DNA of 64,000 bases from Tubulanus polymorphus (Eukaryota; Nemertea; Palaeonemertea; Tubulaniformes; Tubulanidae), in contig NC_134029.1 in assembly GCF_964204645.1 (NCBI RefSeq), positions 13,570,850 to 13,634,849 on the forward strand. The letters are read 5' to 3'. A program made the translations under genes and the position numbers. The notes beneath the pieces are model-generated. The model worked only from the letters and a program-made list of their open reading frames with translations. It searched no databases and was not told the DNA's origin. This document shows, one piece after another, positions 34,288 through 43,825 of the stretch (positions are counted from its first letter, which is position 1; each line of letters opens with the position of its first letter).

Positions 34288-34473
34288 TTAAATTAGAAGA
34301 CTCTTTAAAGTAACTGCTAACGTTAATTTTAAAATATCATTTATATCAAATCTATCAACATTAACACTTCCCATCTTAAATACTTTTTTTAATTCCATTG
34401 TATAACCAACAGTTCCAACTGATAAAAATGCTCCATTATATAAACCAGTTATTATCCACTTATTATCACTCAT
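34288..34473 (-). CDS. Small Polinton protein, 61 residues
   Basis: A short intact frame beginning at ATGAGTGATAAT, after TTTTTTTATAAATAAATG. Its start overlaps the stop of the gene before it by four bases (ATGA). The N-terminal half is mildly hydrophobic (WIITGLYNGAFLSVGTVGYT) and the C-terminus is leucine-rich. The overlap, the shared upstream block and an undamaged frame support it as a real gene despite its size. Function unknown. Confidence 0.5.
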   Translation of the reverse strand: MSDNKWIITGLYNGAFLSVGTVGYTMELKKVFKMGSVNVDRFDINDILKLTLAVTLKSLLI

Positions 34474-34817
34474 TTATTTATAAAAAAATTACTATCTTCA
34501 AAATATTTAGTTATCTTATTTATGATTATTTCAACATTTATAGTATTATTAGGTTCATTTTCATATATTTCAGTTATCATTCTTTTAATATCATCAATTA
34601 TAAAATCTTCATCTAATTCATAAAATCTTAAAGACTCGGTAATCTTTTCTACATTAAAAGTTTCTTTATCTATTGTTTTTTCATACTCAAATGTTGTTTC
34701 ATTAGAAAATGCAATATTTTCAATATGTGTTATTACATCATTTATGTTCAATTTCATTTCTTTCTCATGTTTAAAATCAAATCCAAAACATATACTCGAT
34801 CCAACAGTTATATTCAT
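34470..34817 (-). CDS. Polinton hypothetical protein, 115 residues
   Basis: The intact frame starts at 34817 after TTTTTTCACTATATAAATG. The protein is acidic and mostly helical (VEKITESLRFYELDEDFIID, DIKRMITEIYENEP), with a short N-terminal strand (ITVGSSICFGFDF). No Cys/His cluster, membrane segment or known motif. It ends in an ATGA overlap with the next gene. No homologue recognised. Confidence 0.55.
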   Translation of the reverse strand: MNITVGSSICFGFDFKHEKEMKLNINDVITHIENIAFSNETTFEYEKTIDKETFNVEKITESLRFYELDEDFIIDDIKRMITEIYENEPNNTINVEIIINKITKYFEDSNFFINK

Positions 34818-34833
34818 TTATATAGTGAAAAAA

Positions 34834-35414
34834 TTACTCTTTACATCTTATAATTAATTCATAAATTATAGGAAAGTTACTTAAATCAATTAAATAACCA
34901 TCATGATTTCTTATTTCTAATTTAGAAGTGTGAAAAAAGGCATTATATTTGAATTACCATCTACGTTTCCTGTAACAATATCTGGTGCAATTCCTAGCAA
35001 TTTAGCTAATGGTTTTCTCACCATAAATGAAGGTTTACTTTCATCATGTAACTTTATTTTAATTTTATTTGTGCTATCACTTTTTATAAATCTAATTAAA
35101 AATTTATCTTTACTTCTAATTTTCAACCGTGCTCTTCTATTAATTTCTTGAGCTAGTGTTTCTAAATTATATAATCCTGGTTTTAAAATGAGATGAAACC
35201 ATTTATTTATATTTCTAAAATGAATTAAAAAAATATTATGATCAATAGTTTTACTCGATACATCATAAAAAGAATTACATAAACTTACATTTACTAATTT
35301 TAAATCAACACAATTCTTAAATTCTCTATCTAATTCTACTAGTTAATTATGAGATTTATAATTTGTAAGTTTTCTAGAATCAACATGTATTCTATATTCT
35401 TTTAATTCTACCAT
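34834..35414 (-). pseudogene. Polinton minor-capsid/penton-like candidate, copy B
   Basis: The gene starts at 35414 (MVELKEYRIHVDSRKLTNYK). A TAA follows SHN near 35344, and the same frame goes on with FKNCVDLKLVNVSLCNSFYD, HLILKPGLYNLETLAQEINR and KPLAKLLGIAPDIV. A frame change near 34940 leads to the natural end at 34834 (SNFPIIYELIIRCKE). The 'IDSR' start, the strand-rich 'v.LVnvsl.nS.Yd' segment and 'GlYn...L...IN' are, as I recall, shared by a Polinton protein suspected to be a minor capsid (penton) component. The role is inferred. Confidence 0.5.
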
Positions 35415-35442
35415 TTATTTTACATATTTTCTTATTCGAAAT

Positions 35443-35787
35443 CTATTTCATGGTGGCCTTTTCCATTCTTACCTTTGTAATTACGAAATAGAAATCGCCT
35501 GAACATAATTCTTCTAAATCTTCACTTGATAATCTATGAAATCTATCAGGTAAATATGTTCTGAATTTATATGTATTTCCGTTTAATCCTTCATATTCTA
35601 AGTGTATAACTAATTTATCTCCATATTTGTTAGTAACTGTAACAACATCTGTAATTAGATGTTTCTTATGGATTGTTAATTCTTTTAACTTCTTAAACTT
35701 ATAATCTACTGATTTGACATTTGAAGTATTTTCTATTCTATCTAGAAATAATTTGTTGTACTCACTGTTTGCTTGTTTACTCTCCAT
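35443..35787 (-). CDS. Polinton hypothetical protein, 114 residues, OB-like strand-rich core
   Basis: The intact frame is preceded by ATTATAAATG. A helical N-terminus is followed by a strand-rich core (LITDVVTVTNKYGDKLVIHL, TYKFRTYLPDRFHRLSSEDL) and a basic end. A 'TKYG.k..v.L' followed by 'yLP.Rf' pattern recurs in small proteins encoded near Polinton polymerases. A single-stranded DNA-binding or polymerase-accessory role is plausible from position and strand pattern only. Confidence 0.5.
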   Translation of the reverse strand: MESKQANSEYNKLFLDRIENTSNVKSVDYKFKKLKELTIHKKHLITDVVTVTNKYGDKLVIHLEYEGLNGNTYKFRTYLPDRFHRLSSEDLEELCSGDFYFVITKVRMEKATMK

Positions 35788-35815
35788 TTATAATACATAT
35801 TTGTATTAAAATTGA

Positions 35816-37216
35816 TTAACACGTTAGAATCCTTTTCATAATCTCATTTTCTTTTGTTTCTTCTCTTTTAAATTTTAAGTTTTCATCTAAATTGCAACCA
35901 TATGCAACTGTATGAATTCCATCATCTAAAATATATCTTTTATCATCAAATGGGTTTAGACTTATCTTTTCTATTCCTTCAATAAACATTTCGTGATCTT
36001 CTGATCTTAAACATTTCAACTTATGTTTTCTAACTTCTTCATTGAATATACAATTGATATAATCTTTGAAATGAATATTCTTTTCTACTACACTTTTAGT
36101 TTGTATTTGGCAATTTGATTAAATCAAATACATTTATTCTTAAATTATTATCTCTTTCTATTTTTGGGATATTTTTAATTCTAACAGGATAATTATATAT
36201 CTTATAATTATTTTCAAATGGTTTATAATGTGTTAATCTAAAACTATGTTCTTTATAATCTTCAACTGGGTGTAAGCAACTTATAATTGACCATAGAAAA
36301 CATTTATCATCAAAATTTTGTACATTTATTACAGCATTAGTTTTAAATGGTAGTTTAATATAACTCGATGCTTCAATATCTGGTTCTTTATAATATGATA
36401 CATTATTTTCATCTATTGGTTTTGATTTAGTTAACTTATTATATTTTGTGTTATAAACATGTAAAGTCATAAATATTATTTCATCAAATATTAAACCTGA
36501 TCCTTCAAAATATTTCTCTTCTATTTTAGTTTTTATTTCATTATAACATTTATCTAATTTATCATCTATATGTTGTTCAGATATAATATGTTGTGAATGA
36601 GAATTTATATTATATATTGGTTTATCTTCAGATTTTATAAATTTAACTTTAGAAGATATACTTATTTTAGGGTATTCAACATATGTTATTTTTATAATAT
36701 TTTTCATATTTTCTAAATGTTTTTTATTTTCTTCTAATGTTTTTCCTTTATGAAATTTAAACTCAATAGCTGCTGGACCAATATCACTTTTAAATGCTTC
36801 GGTTATTTCTATATCTTTTTTATTATCTAATGAATTAATATAATTTCTTACATCTTCCATGTATGGTCTTTTATTGTTTAATTTATTTCTTATTCTTTTA
36901 ATTGTCTTATGTTTCTTATCGTTATCATTATCAAAATAATCTTCACCTTAAATATCATTATTCTTATTTCTAATATGACTTTTAGATTTAAAATGTTCAT
37001 TATAATATCTTTTATCACTGAATGATTGATTACACGTATCACATTTATATGTTTCTTTTTCATTCTTTAATTCATCTAATTTAGTTTCTAATATATCACC
37101 TTCATATTCTAATTTCAATTTATTCTCTAAATGTGTTTTAGTTTTATTGTGTCTTGATTTTTGGGATTTATCTATATTGATTTTACATGTTGAACAGTAG
37201 TACTTATTTGTTTCCA
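35816..37216 (-). pseudogene. Protein-primed family B DNA polymerase, copy B, catalytic middle deleted
   Basis: From the ATG at 37216: two zinc-finger motifs (YYCSTCKINIDKSQKSRHNK and YKCDTCNQSFSDKRYYNEHF), a stop at 36948, then an intact N-terminal domain at 36860-36096 (SDIGPAAIEFKFHKGKTLEE, CFLWSIISCLHPVEDYKEHS). Soon after (near 36090) comes the extreme C-terminus at 36019-35816 with NPFDDKRYILDDGIHTVAYG, a typical ending of Polinton polymerases. The exonuclease and palm motifs still present in copy A are absent here, so an internal deletion of well over 1.5 kb of coding sequence has joined the two ends. Confidence 0.8.
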
Positions 37217-37264
37217 TTTTAATACTAAATTTTTTTTTTAAATTGATTTGATACATTTTATTCA

Positions 37265-37678
37265 TTTATATTTTATTCATTTATATGTTATTCATGTATA
37301 TATATATATGAATTATTTCACTCACACTTTACTCACACTTTTAATGTTTAAAAATCTAAATCATACAAATATAAATATTGAAATATGTTTAAAATATATC
37401 TATTTATCTATCTATAAGAGCTCAACCTCCGACCTCTGATCTGAAAACGCCATTTCCTAATTACTTATATATGTTATTCATGTAAATCATGTTTATATAT
37501 ATGAATATTTTAAGAATAATAGGGGTAATGGGCTTTCAGGTTAAAGGTTGAAAGGGCGAGTGAGTAAAAATGAAAAATACGAAAATAATAACAATTTCTA
37601 TTTGAATTAGGAGTGAAACTCATATAAAATGAAAAATAAATTCGAGCGTGCGAGAATTATTTTTCATTTTTTATGAGT
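37265..37678 (-). repeat. Right terminal inverted repeat of Polinton B
   Basis: Reverse complement of 23933-24337. It contains the inner foldback arm and loop (ATTCGAGCGTGCGAGAATT) but only about 24 bp of the outer arm (to ATGAGTT near 37678), after which unrelated sequence starts. Confidence 0.9.
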
Positions 37679-37679
37679 T

Positions 37680-37875
37680 CAACCTCAATTTCTACATTTT
37701 CTACAAGGAGGAGCCTTAAAGGGTTGTCCCCGAATAGAGGTCAAAGCTTGGTTTACTTTCTCAACTTGCTTGAGACTACCATCTGCTTTCATGCCTGGAT
37801 TTGTCTGGCCTATGAGAGTCGAACAAGCAATAATTTTCGCATACACAGGCTTGGCTTTAGTGTAGATGAAGGCTA
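37680..37875 (-). CDS. Possible terminal coding exon abutting Polinton B
   Basis: Read on the - strand, an open stretch ends with ADGSLKQVEKVNQALTSIRG, QPFKAPPCRKCRN and a stop two bases from the end of the Polinton repeat. Codon use looks plausible, and a CCTAG acceptor-like site lies near 37873. No homologue is recognised and no partner exon was found, so the call is weak. Confidence 0.22.
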
Positions 37876-38859
37876 GGCACTGGACATTGTGAATTAACTG
37901 GATTTCTAAACCCTTTAATCAATTTACAGCTTTAGATATACATTATATATTCTGCAAGAGTACACAAAAGAAATCAGTTCTACATTTTATCCGAATCAAG
38001 GTTAAAGCCACCGATTCCCTTAGCTTGGGCTTAAATTCTGGTTCCATTGCTTCGCATTCTATTGAAATCCACTTGGTTACCTGGGTTTATCGCTTAGCAT
38101 TTAAAGACTACAAATTTGGTCCCAGGAAACCCAAGTAAAGCGGGGTACTACTGTACATCAGCTGTTTTTTTCTCTGGTTGAATCAAGTTATTACTGAAAT
38201 AGCATTTATTTTATTTTACTTTTTAAAATTGTATCATTTAGCTATCCTGCTGCAAATTTCACAGTTGAAGTTCACTGGTGGCATCTGATTGCATGAAATA
38301 TAATCACTGCTACAAGAAGTCTTTTCTCTGTAGCTGTATGTCCATCTAAGGAAATCAACTCGCTCTATGATTCCTCCTTTTATACATCTAAAAATAGTCT
38401 CAAAATAAGAATTGATACATTTTTCTAACAGATGGTATGTCATTTCTTTAAAAAAACCTGATGATTATAGCAACTAAATTATTCACAATTATTAAATCCA
38501 TTCCATGCGCACGATGAATTAAAAAGAAATTAAGTAAGATCCCATTTATCCGAAAGCCGCATCTTCATTATAACTAGCTATCAAATTCAACTTACCCCCA
38601 GTCTCCAACAGAGAATACCACAGTCGCCCATAGTCATGCGTGACGTGTTGACAAAAGAAAAGTGGCTCTCATAATCATATTTTAAATACATTTGAAATAA
38701 GATTTTTACGTCTTGTAGAAGTAAACCACATTCTTGAAATATTCAGCATACTGTTTAAAGTTGGCTTGAACGGTTGAGATAGGGTTTTGATAGGTTTTCA
38801 TACTCTACGCATACTGTTTATGCAAGTCTCTATAACCAAAAATTAGGTAGAGACTAAAG
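37876..38859. other. No gene recognised
   Basis: AT-rich sequence. A 69-codon - strand frame at 38234-38443 is cysteine-containing but lacks motifs or splice support. Confidence 0.35.
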
Positions 38860-39065
38860 CAAAGGTTCAGGAGTCGGCAGCTGTCCCGGCCCGGAAAATA
38901 TTTCAAAACGTCTATTGTCGGTTCCTAGCACGATTTCAGTGTTTTTCGGAAATTCCCTAAATTTCAGCGTTTTACGGAAATTTCCTGAAATTTCAGCATT
39001 TCTTTTCAGCATTACACCGTTTCAACTTTTTCAGCGAAGTTCAGGAACCGATATGAGATGACCGG
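38860..39065 (-). repeat. Dispersed repeat R3, right copy
   Basis: Reverse complement matches 22920-23110 (AAATCGTGCTAGGAACCGAC, CGTTTTGAAATATTTTCCGG, TGCTTTAGTC). The stretch 38940-39045 is built of short related words (TTTCAGCGTTTT, TTTCAGCATTT). Confidence 0.65.
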
Positions 39066-39420
39066 ATTATTGAATCCGCATTGCATGTATTCCACACTGA
39101 CACGTGGAATCGTATCCATTTTAGGTATATTTAAACGTATTCCTCATTGCGTTTATGATGAATCCGTCGCATGGGTATATGTACGATCCGGAGGCGTATT
39201 GCGTTTATATTCACGGATCAAACCGCATTGAATTCGATAAAACGCAGAGCTACAGTATCCGTTATGACAGCAATCTGGATATTTTCGGTTTCAGATTGGT
39301 GCTTATTGTTTCGCAATTTTCAACTTTTGATACCAATTGGCGACATGTGTTTTAGTATCTCTCTTCTGTAAGCCTGTTGTTTAAAATGTTACGTATGCAT
39401 AAATGATTTCAGAAATCATC

Positions 39421-39438
39421 GGGGGGGGGGGGGGGGGG
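39421..39438. repeat. G18 homopolymer
   Basis: Eighteen consecutive G; potential G-quadruplex and a likely sequencing weak point. Confidence 0.95.
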
Positions 39439-39539
39439 ATTGAGTTCGATAGTAAAAGGATCTTAAACTCAGAAATGGCTATGTGGCGATAATGTTCATT
39501 TTCTGTTAACATATCCTTACATGAAAAGAGCTCATTTTT

Positions 39540-39748
39540 GCTGCCCCAAAAGTCACACTACATAAAAAAATGCATCAAGAATTGGTGTAGGCTTCGTGCT
39601 GAAAAGAAATCCAAGATGGATGACAACCCTGGTGGCCATACTTGAACTAAATTTTCATATAAGTAGTTCAATAAGTAGTAGACATTTCACCTACCAAAAT
39701 TGGTAAGGGTTTCAAAAAAAGGGTTTCGCAACCGATGTTGAAAAACAG
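39540..39748. repeat. Repeat R4, unit 5' of a LINE insertion
   Basis: Contains AAAATGCATCAAGAATTG, CAAGATGGATGACAACCC and TGGTGGCCATACTTGAA, matching 41880-41960 on the other side of the LINE (AAAATGCATCAAGAATTGAA, AAGATGGCTGACCTGGCGG). The LINE therefore sits inside an R4 array. Confidence 0.7.
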
Positions 39749-41855
39749 GTGAACCAAATAGAACCAAATGCAACAAACTATGACAAGTTTATTACACTTC
39801 TGCAGACAGCCGGAAAGAAAAATATCCCGAGAGGCTGCAGAATCCAGTATATATCAGGGCTGTCCGACGATACTTCAGAACTCTACAACAGCTACGTCAG
39901 CATGTTTGAAGCCAACCCGTTCTCAGATGAAACTCGAGACGCTGGCCAGAGAGTGATGGAAGCCGTCTCCAAGGACAGACAAAATAGCTGGTCCGCTCTG
40001 GTTGAGTCAACAGATCTGGCGAGAAACAGCAGGAAGGCATGGTCATTCATACAGTAGCTTCGGGGAGACCCAAAACCAGCACCACAGCAACCCAATGTAA
40101 CTGCTAACCAAGTGGCCCACCAACTCCTCCTGAATGCTAAAAGTAAGAAGATTCATAGACCTCCAAAGCTGGACAGACACACTCTAAGAAATGAAGACCC
40201 TGGATTCACTGTACCTTTCACCACAGCGGAACTTGAGAAAGGAATATCCAGCCTCAAACCAGGAAAAGCTATGGGTCTCGACAATATTGCCACCGAACGG
40301 GTCAAGCAACTAGGACCCAAAGCAAGAGCTTGGCTACTCAATCTTTACAACTACTGCCTCAGAACACAGAAACTGCCCAAGTCTTGGAAGAAAGCACATG
40401 TTGTTGCCCTGCTGAAAACAGGAAAGGATGCCTCAGAACCCAAAAGCTACAGACCTATCTCACTACTTAGCCATCTCTACGAAGTTGTTCGAATGCCTGA
40501 TTCTCAACAGATTGGCACCAGAGCTTGATGATGACCTCATCCCAGAGCAAGCAGGTTTCCGCTCAGGAAAGTCAACAACTAGCCAAGTACTCAATCTAGC
40601 CCAGTACATCGAAGACGGTTTTGAGAAAGGCATGGTGACGGGAGTAGTGTTGGTCGACCTAACTGCCGCATATGACACTGTTAACCACAGACGACTCTTG
40701 AGCAAGGTGCTCTCAATAACCAAAAACATCCGCCTTACAGAGCTCATTGAAAGTATGCTGGAAAACAGAATGTTCTATGTCGAGCTAAACAAGAAGAAAA
40801 GTAGATGGAGACGGATAAAAAATGGCCTGCCACAAGGAAGTGTGCTCTCGCCGTTGCTCTTCAATATCTACACAAATGACCAGCCAACTCCTGAACAGAC
40901 ACCTCGTTTCATATTTGCAGACGACCTAGCCATTGGGGCCCAGGAAAACACCTTTGAAGAAGTTGAGGAGACACTGACAAATGCACTCGATAGTCTCACG
41001 CCATACTATGAAGAAAATGATCTAAACGCAAACCAGACAAAAACCCAGGTCAGTGATTTCCACCTCAGGAACTATGAAGCTGATCGGAAACTCAAAGTTA
41101 AATGGTCTGGAGTAGATCTGGAGCACCATCACTTCCCGGTGTACTTAGGATTCACCTTAGACAGGACTCTTTCCTTCAAGAAACATATTGAGAAGACAAG
41201 AGCGAAGGTCAGCACACGGAACAATATCCTCCACCAATTAACAGTGCTGAACACTTCGTGTCGAATGATCACCGGTTGCATGAAGCCAACAAACACCAAC
41301 AGCCTCTACATCCTGTCAGGCATGGCACCACCAGATATCAGGAGAGCGGCAACTAGTAAGTGCGAACGGCAACGACAAGTCACAGACAGACGTCATCCAC
41401 TGTATAACCACAAGCCAGCTGGAAGACGCCTGAAGTCCAGGAAGAGTTTCCTCCACGAAATAGAGCCTGCCACTGCTTGTACCAGCGAGGAACGGTTAGA
41501 GATGTGGACAGACAGAGCCAATAGACTCCCCGAAGAAACCGTAATGGGCCTGCCCATCCAGGAGAACCTCCCTCCAGGGGCAGAGTCATGCCGTCCTGAA
41601 TGGACATGTCTGAACCGCCTGCGAGCAAGAGTCGGCAGATGTAGAGATCTGATGTTTAAGTGGGGCCTGTCGCCGAACAGCAATCCATGTGACTGTGGCC
41701 AACCCCAGACTATGCAACACCTCCTCGAGTGTCCGCTCCTAGAAGAACCCTGCTCTAGACGAGACCTGGCAGCCTACAACACCACCGCCAAGCTGTGTGC
41801 CCAGCAATGGAAGGGCTCCATTTAGATTTGTGCGTGGACACAATAAATAAATAAC
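39749..41855 (+). mobile_element. Non-LTR retrotransposon (LINE), 5'-truncated, with reverse transcriptase
   Basis: The stretch starts in the endonuclease/RT linker. An in-frame TAG lies near 40055-40057. RT motifs include LKPGKAMGLDNIATERVKQL, SYRPISLLSHLYE, a frame change near 40480-40500, then QAGFRSGKSTTSQVLNL, VVLVDLTAAYDTVNH, NGLPQGSVLSPLLFNIYTND and FIFADDLAIG (FADD catalytic box). After HFPVYLGFTLDRTLSFKKHI the thumb region is shortened near 41240. The C-terminus carries a Cys/His cluster, CDCGQPQTMQHLLECPLLEE, ending at TAG 41823-41825. The 3' end has short AATAAATAA repeats (about 41842-41855). GC-rich codon use contrasts with the flanks. The clade is not determined (Jockey/CR1-like). 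Confidence 0.88.
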
Positions 41856-41859
41856 CTAC

Positions 41860-42115
41860 CAAAATTATTACACCTAGTTTCATGAAAATGCATCAAGAAT
41901 TGAAGGCTGTTCCCTGCTAGAAATTCAAGATGGCTGACCTGGCGGCCATATTTGAAAGCCGATAACCTCCACATACAAAAAGCCATGGATAGCTTACCTA
42001 CCCTGATCCTCACACCAAATTTTGTGGAAAATCTATCAAGAATTGCGGACTGCATCGTACAAACAAGAAATTTAAGATGGCCACCCAATGGCAGCCAAGA
42101 CCCAATCTTCAAGCT
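41860..42115. repeat. Repeat R4 units 3' of the LINE
   Basis: Two diverged units of about 120-150 bp share 'ATCAAGAATTG' and 'AAGATGGC' words and TGGCGGCCATATTTGAA, which resembles the CTCF-like core of the 18.2-19.9 kb array. Confidence 0.65.
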
Positions 42116-43761
42116 CATTTTCAAAAATATTTATTGCAAATTACAGGCGAATTACTGTGTTGAATTCAATTCAATTCCTGAGGGTCTGGGTTAAGCTTAT
42201 GCAATAGGAGTTAATTAAGATTCGACTTTTTGAAAAACCAGTACAGATGCCTATTCAAACCAACATGTAATTAAAAAATTCAGTGCTTCTTAGTTTGATG
42301 TCCCTGTTTTCATCGCGCACGTGGTTAAAATTATTGTTTACATCAAACGTCTTCAACAGCTGATACAACCGCACCCACGTCTGTCAATCATCTTAATTGA
42401 TTCATAGGCCTATAGTAAAATGCTCACTATGAAAGCACTATGCGGTGAATCAATCCGGAATTTTTCATTTGAATGTCAGACACTAGGTACCTTTCTTTAA
42501 ACGTTTATTTTTTGTATGCCATTAACAATCAGTTATATAATACTTTATTCATAAGCGGCGTGCCGGCAGCGAACGCTCAAGCAAGGTCAGTCACATAGGC
42601 CAACGATAACAGACCGGTTTTGCCGGTTGAGAGCTTCTCTCCACATAAATTAGAGGGACTGTGATGGACCATTTGTTGACACTAACTGTTAATAAACTTC
42701 GTATGGATACAATCAAAACAATTCCACCCTATAATTCCACTATTCAACGATCAACACACAGCTTAAACATGGCGCCGCCATTCAATACGCTAGTCACGAT
42801 GTATCTCTACACACATCAAAATCACACTTGAATTACAAGTGTTGACTTATGAGAAACGATCGAAATCTAGCAATTTGATTGGGAAAATAGCAGCACTAAT
42901 AGTTGAAAAAAGTTGATAAACCACCCTCGATTGTCCAACCATTTAAAAGCTTTGCCTTCACATGGAACTATTTCCACCTTATCACAGGTGCACTCTGCTG
43001 TGATTCGCCCATTCAACGATAAAAACTTCCCCACCATCTTGCTACCGGCATTTTCTAATAATTTAGGGAAATATTTTAAAAAGCGAAAATTCACACTTTG
43101 CATTAATAAGATTAAAGTATTTATTCGTTTGACAAATCTTCCTCTGAACTCCCACCATGAAGTTATCAGAGGATTAATTAAAGTCAGATACCCGTCTGGC
43201 TACAAAAAACCTATTTGAATTTTTTACATTGCACACATGATGTCTTTGTTGCCAGAAAAGGGCCCCAGTTCCCGTTTTTCCTGAAACGTGCTCTTTTTTA
43301 TTTAAAATGAAATACAATTTTTGGAAAACTTCATTGCATTCAAATTTACTAAAATGACATCTCCAAACCAATGACGGTATCCTATCACTTGCGTTCGAAA
43401 TAAACATACAGTACGTGAGAACCTTCAGCGAACTATTTCTGTTTTTTAAGAACCTTCAGCGAACTATTTCTGTTTTTCAAACATGAGATGTATAAAGTAT
43501 GACCAGAGATGCAACAGCATTCATGAGTCAGCCGGAAGGTTTATTTTAAAATCAATGGCCTACATTTTGTGTTCAAAGCCACGGACTCCCTGTGGTCTCA
43601 ACGAGCTTTCAACAGCATGACAGCCGCGGGCGTTTACTAGCCTCTGTGCTATAGGAACAAATATGGAGGAGTAGACTGTTGGTCACTCATTCTCTCAGCG
43701 AAGTCATTCGGTTGCTACGAGGAATTTGAACTATTAGCTTTTTGCTCTGTACGAGGAAAAA
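42116..43761. other. No gene recognised; possible upstream region of the exon at 43762
   Basis: Contains a short direct repeat (GAACCTTCAGCGAACTATTT at about 43421 and 43450) and a small CpG-rich patch near 43620. Confidence 0.35.
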
Positions 43762-43825
43762 ATGGACGGATCGTCATCGTATTCAGATTTGGAATCAGAC
43801 ATTAAACCTCAACCCCGTTGTTCTG
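43762..43825 (+). CDS. Possible first coding exon
   Basis: An ATG in a good context (GAAAAAATGG) opens a frame reading MDGSSSYSDLESDIKPQPRC. It is followed by TCTG|GTAACA, a fair donor site, at 43826. The 100 bp upstream has a mixed-composition, leader-like character. Acidic serine-rich starts like this are common in nuclear proteins, but no homologue is recognised and no second exon was found before 46.3 kb. It may be chance. Confidence 0.3.

Larger units (their letters stand above)
30287..34837 (-). promoter_or_regulatory. Recurrent T-run/TAWATAAATG start-site block before Polinton - strand genes
   Basis: Immediately before the ATG of - strand genes starting at 30286, 32034, 33356, 33779, 34217, 34473 and 34817 the sequence reads TAATTTTTT(T), 2-9 bases, then TA(A/T)ATAAATG or a close variant (GTAAATG at 32034). 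The copy A gene starting at 14322 has the same block (TTTTTTTATCATATAAATG). Weaker forms lacking the T-run precede 35414 and 35787, and TAATATAAATG precedes the + strand gene at 25849. The ATG is part of the motif. Confidence 0.6.
23829..37678. mobile_element. Polinton/Maverick copy B, about 13.8 kb
   Basis: The element is bounded by inverted repeats of about 400 bp (23933-24337 and 37265-37678). It encodes the hallmark Polinton set: RVE integrase with chromodomain, A32/FtsK-like packaging ATPase, capsid-type proteins and the remains of a protein-primed polymerase, plus several small membrane proteins. Left-arm genes read +, right-arm genes read -, and they converge near 28.53 kb. Most large genes are frameshifted or interrupted, so the copy is inactive. 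No target duplication could be confirmed because the right end is cut in the middle of the terminal foldback. Confidence 0.9.

Noticed and set aside
38234-38443. Cysteine-containing 69-codon - strand frame
   Set aside because: Cys spacing fits no known domain and no exon borders were convincing.
41380-41683. Two - strand frames within the LINE
   Set aside because: Antisense to the GC-rich C-terminal part of the LINE reverse transcriptase frame.
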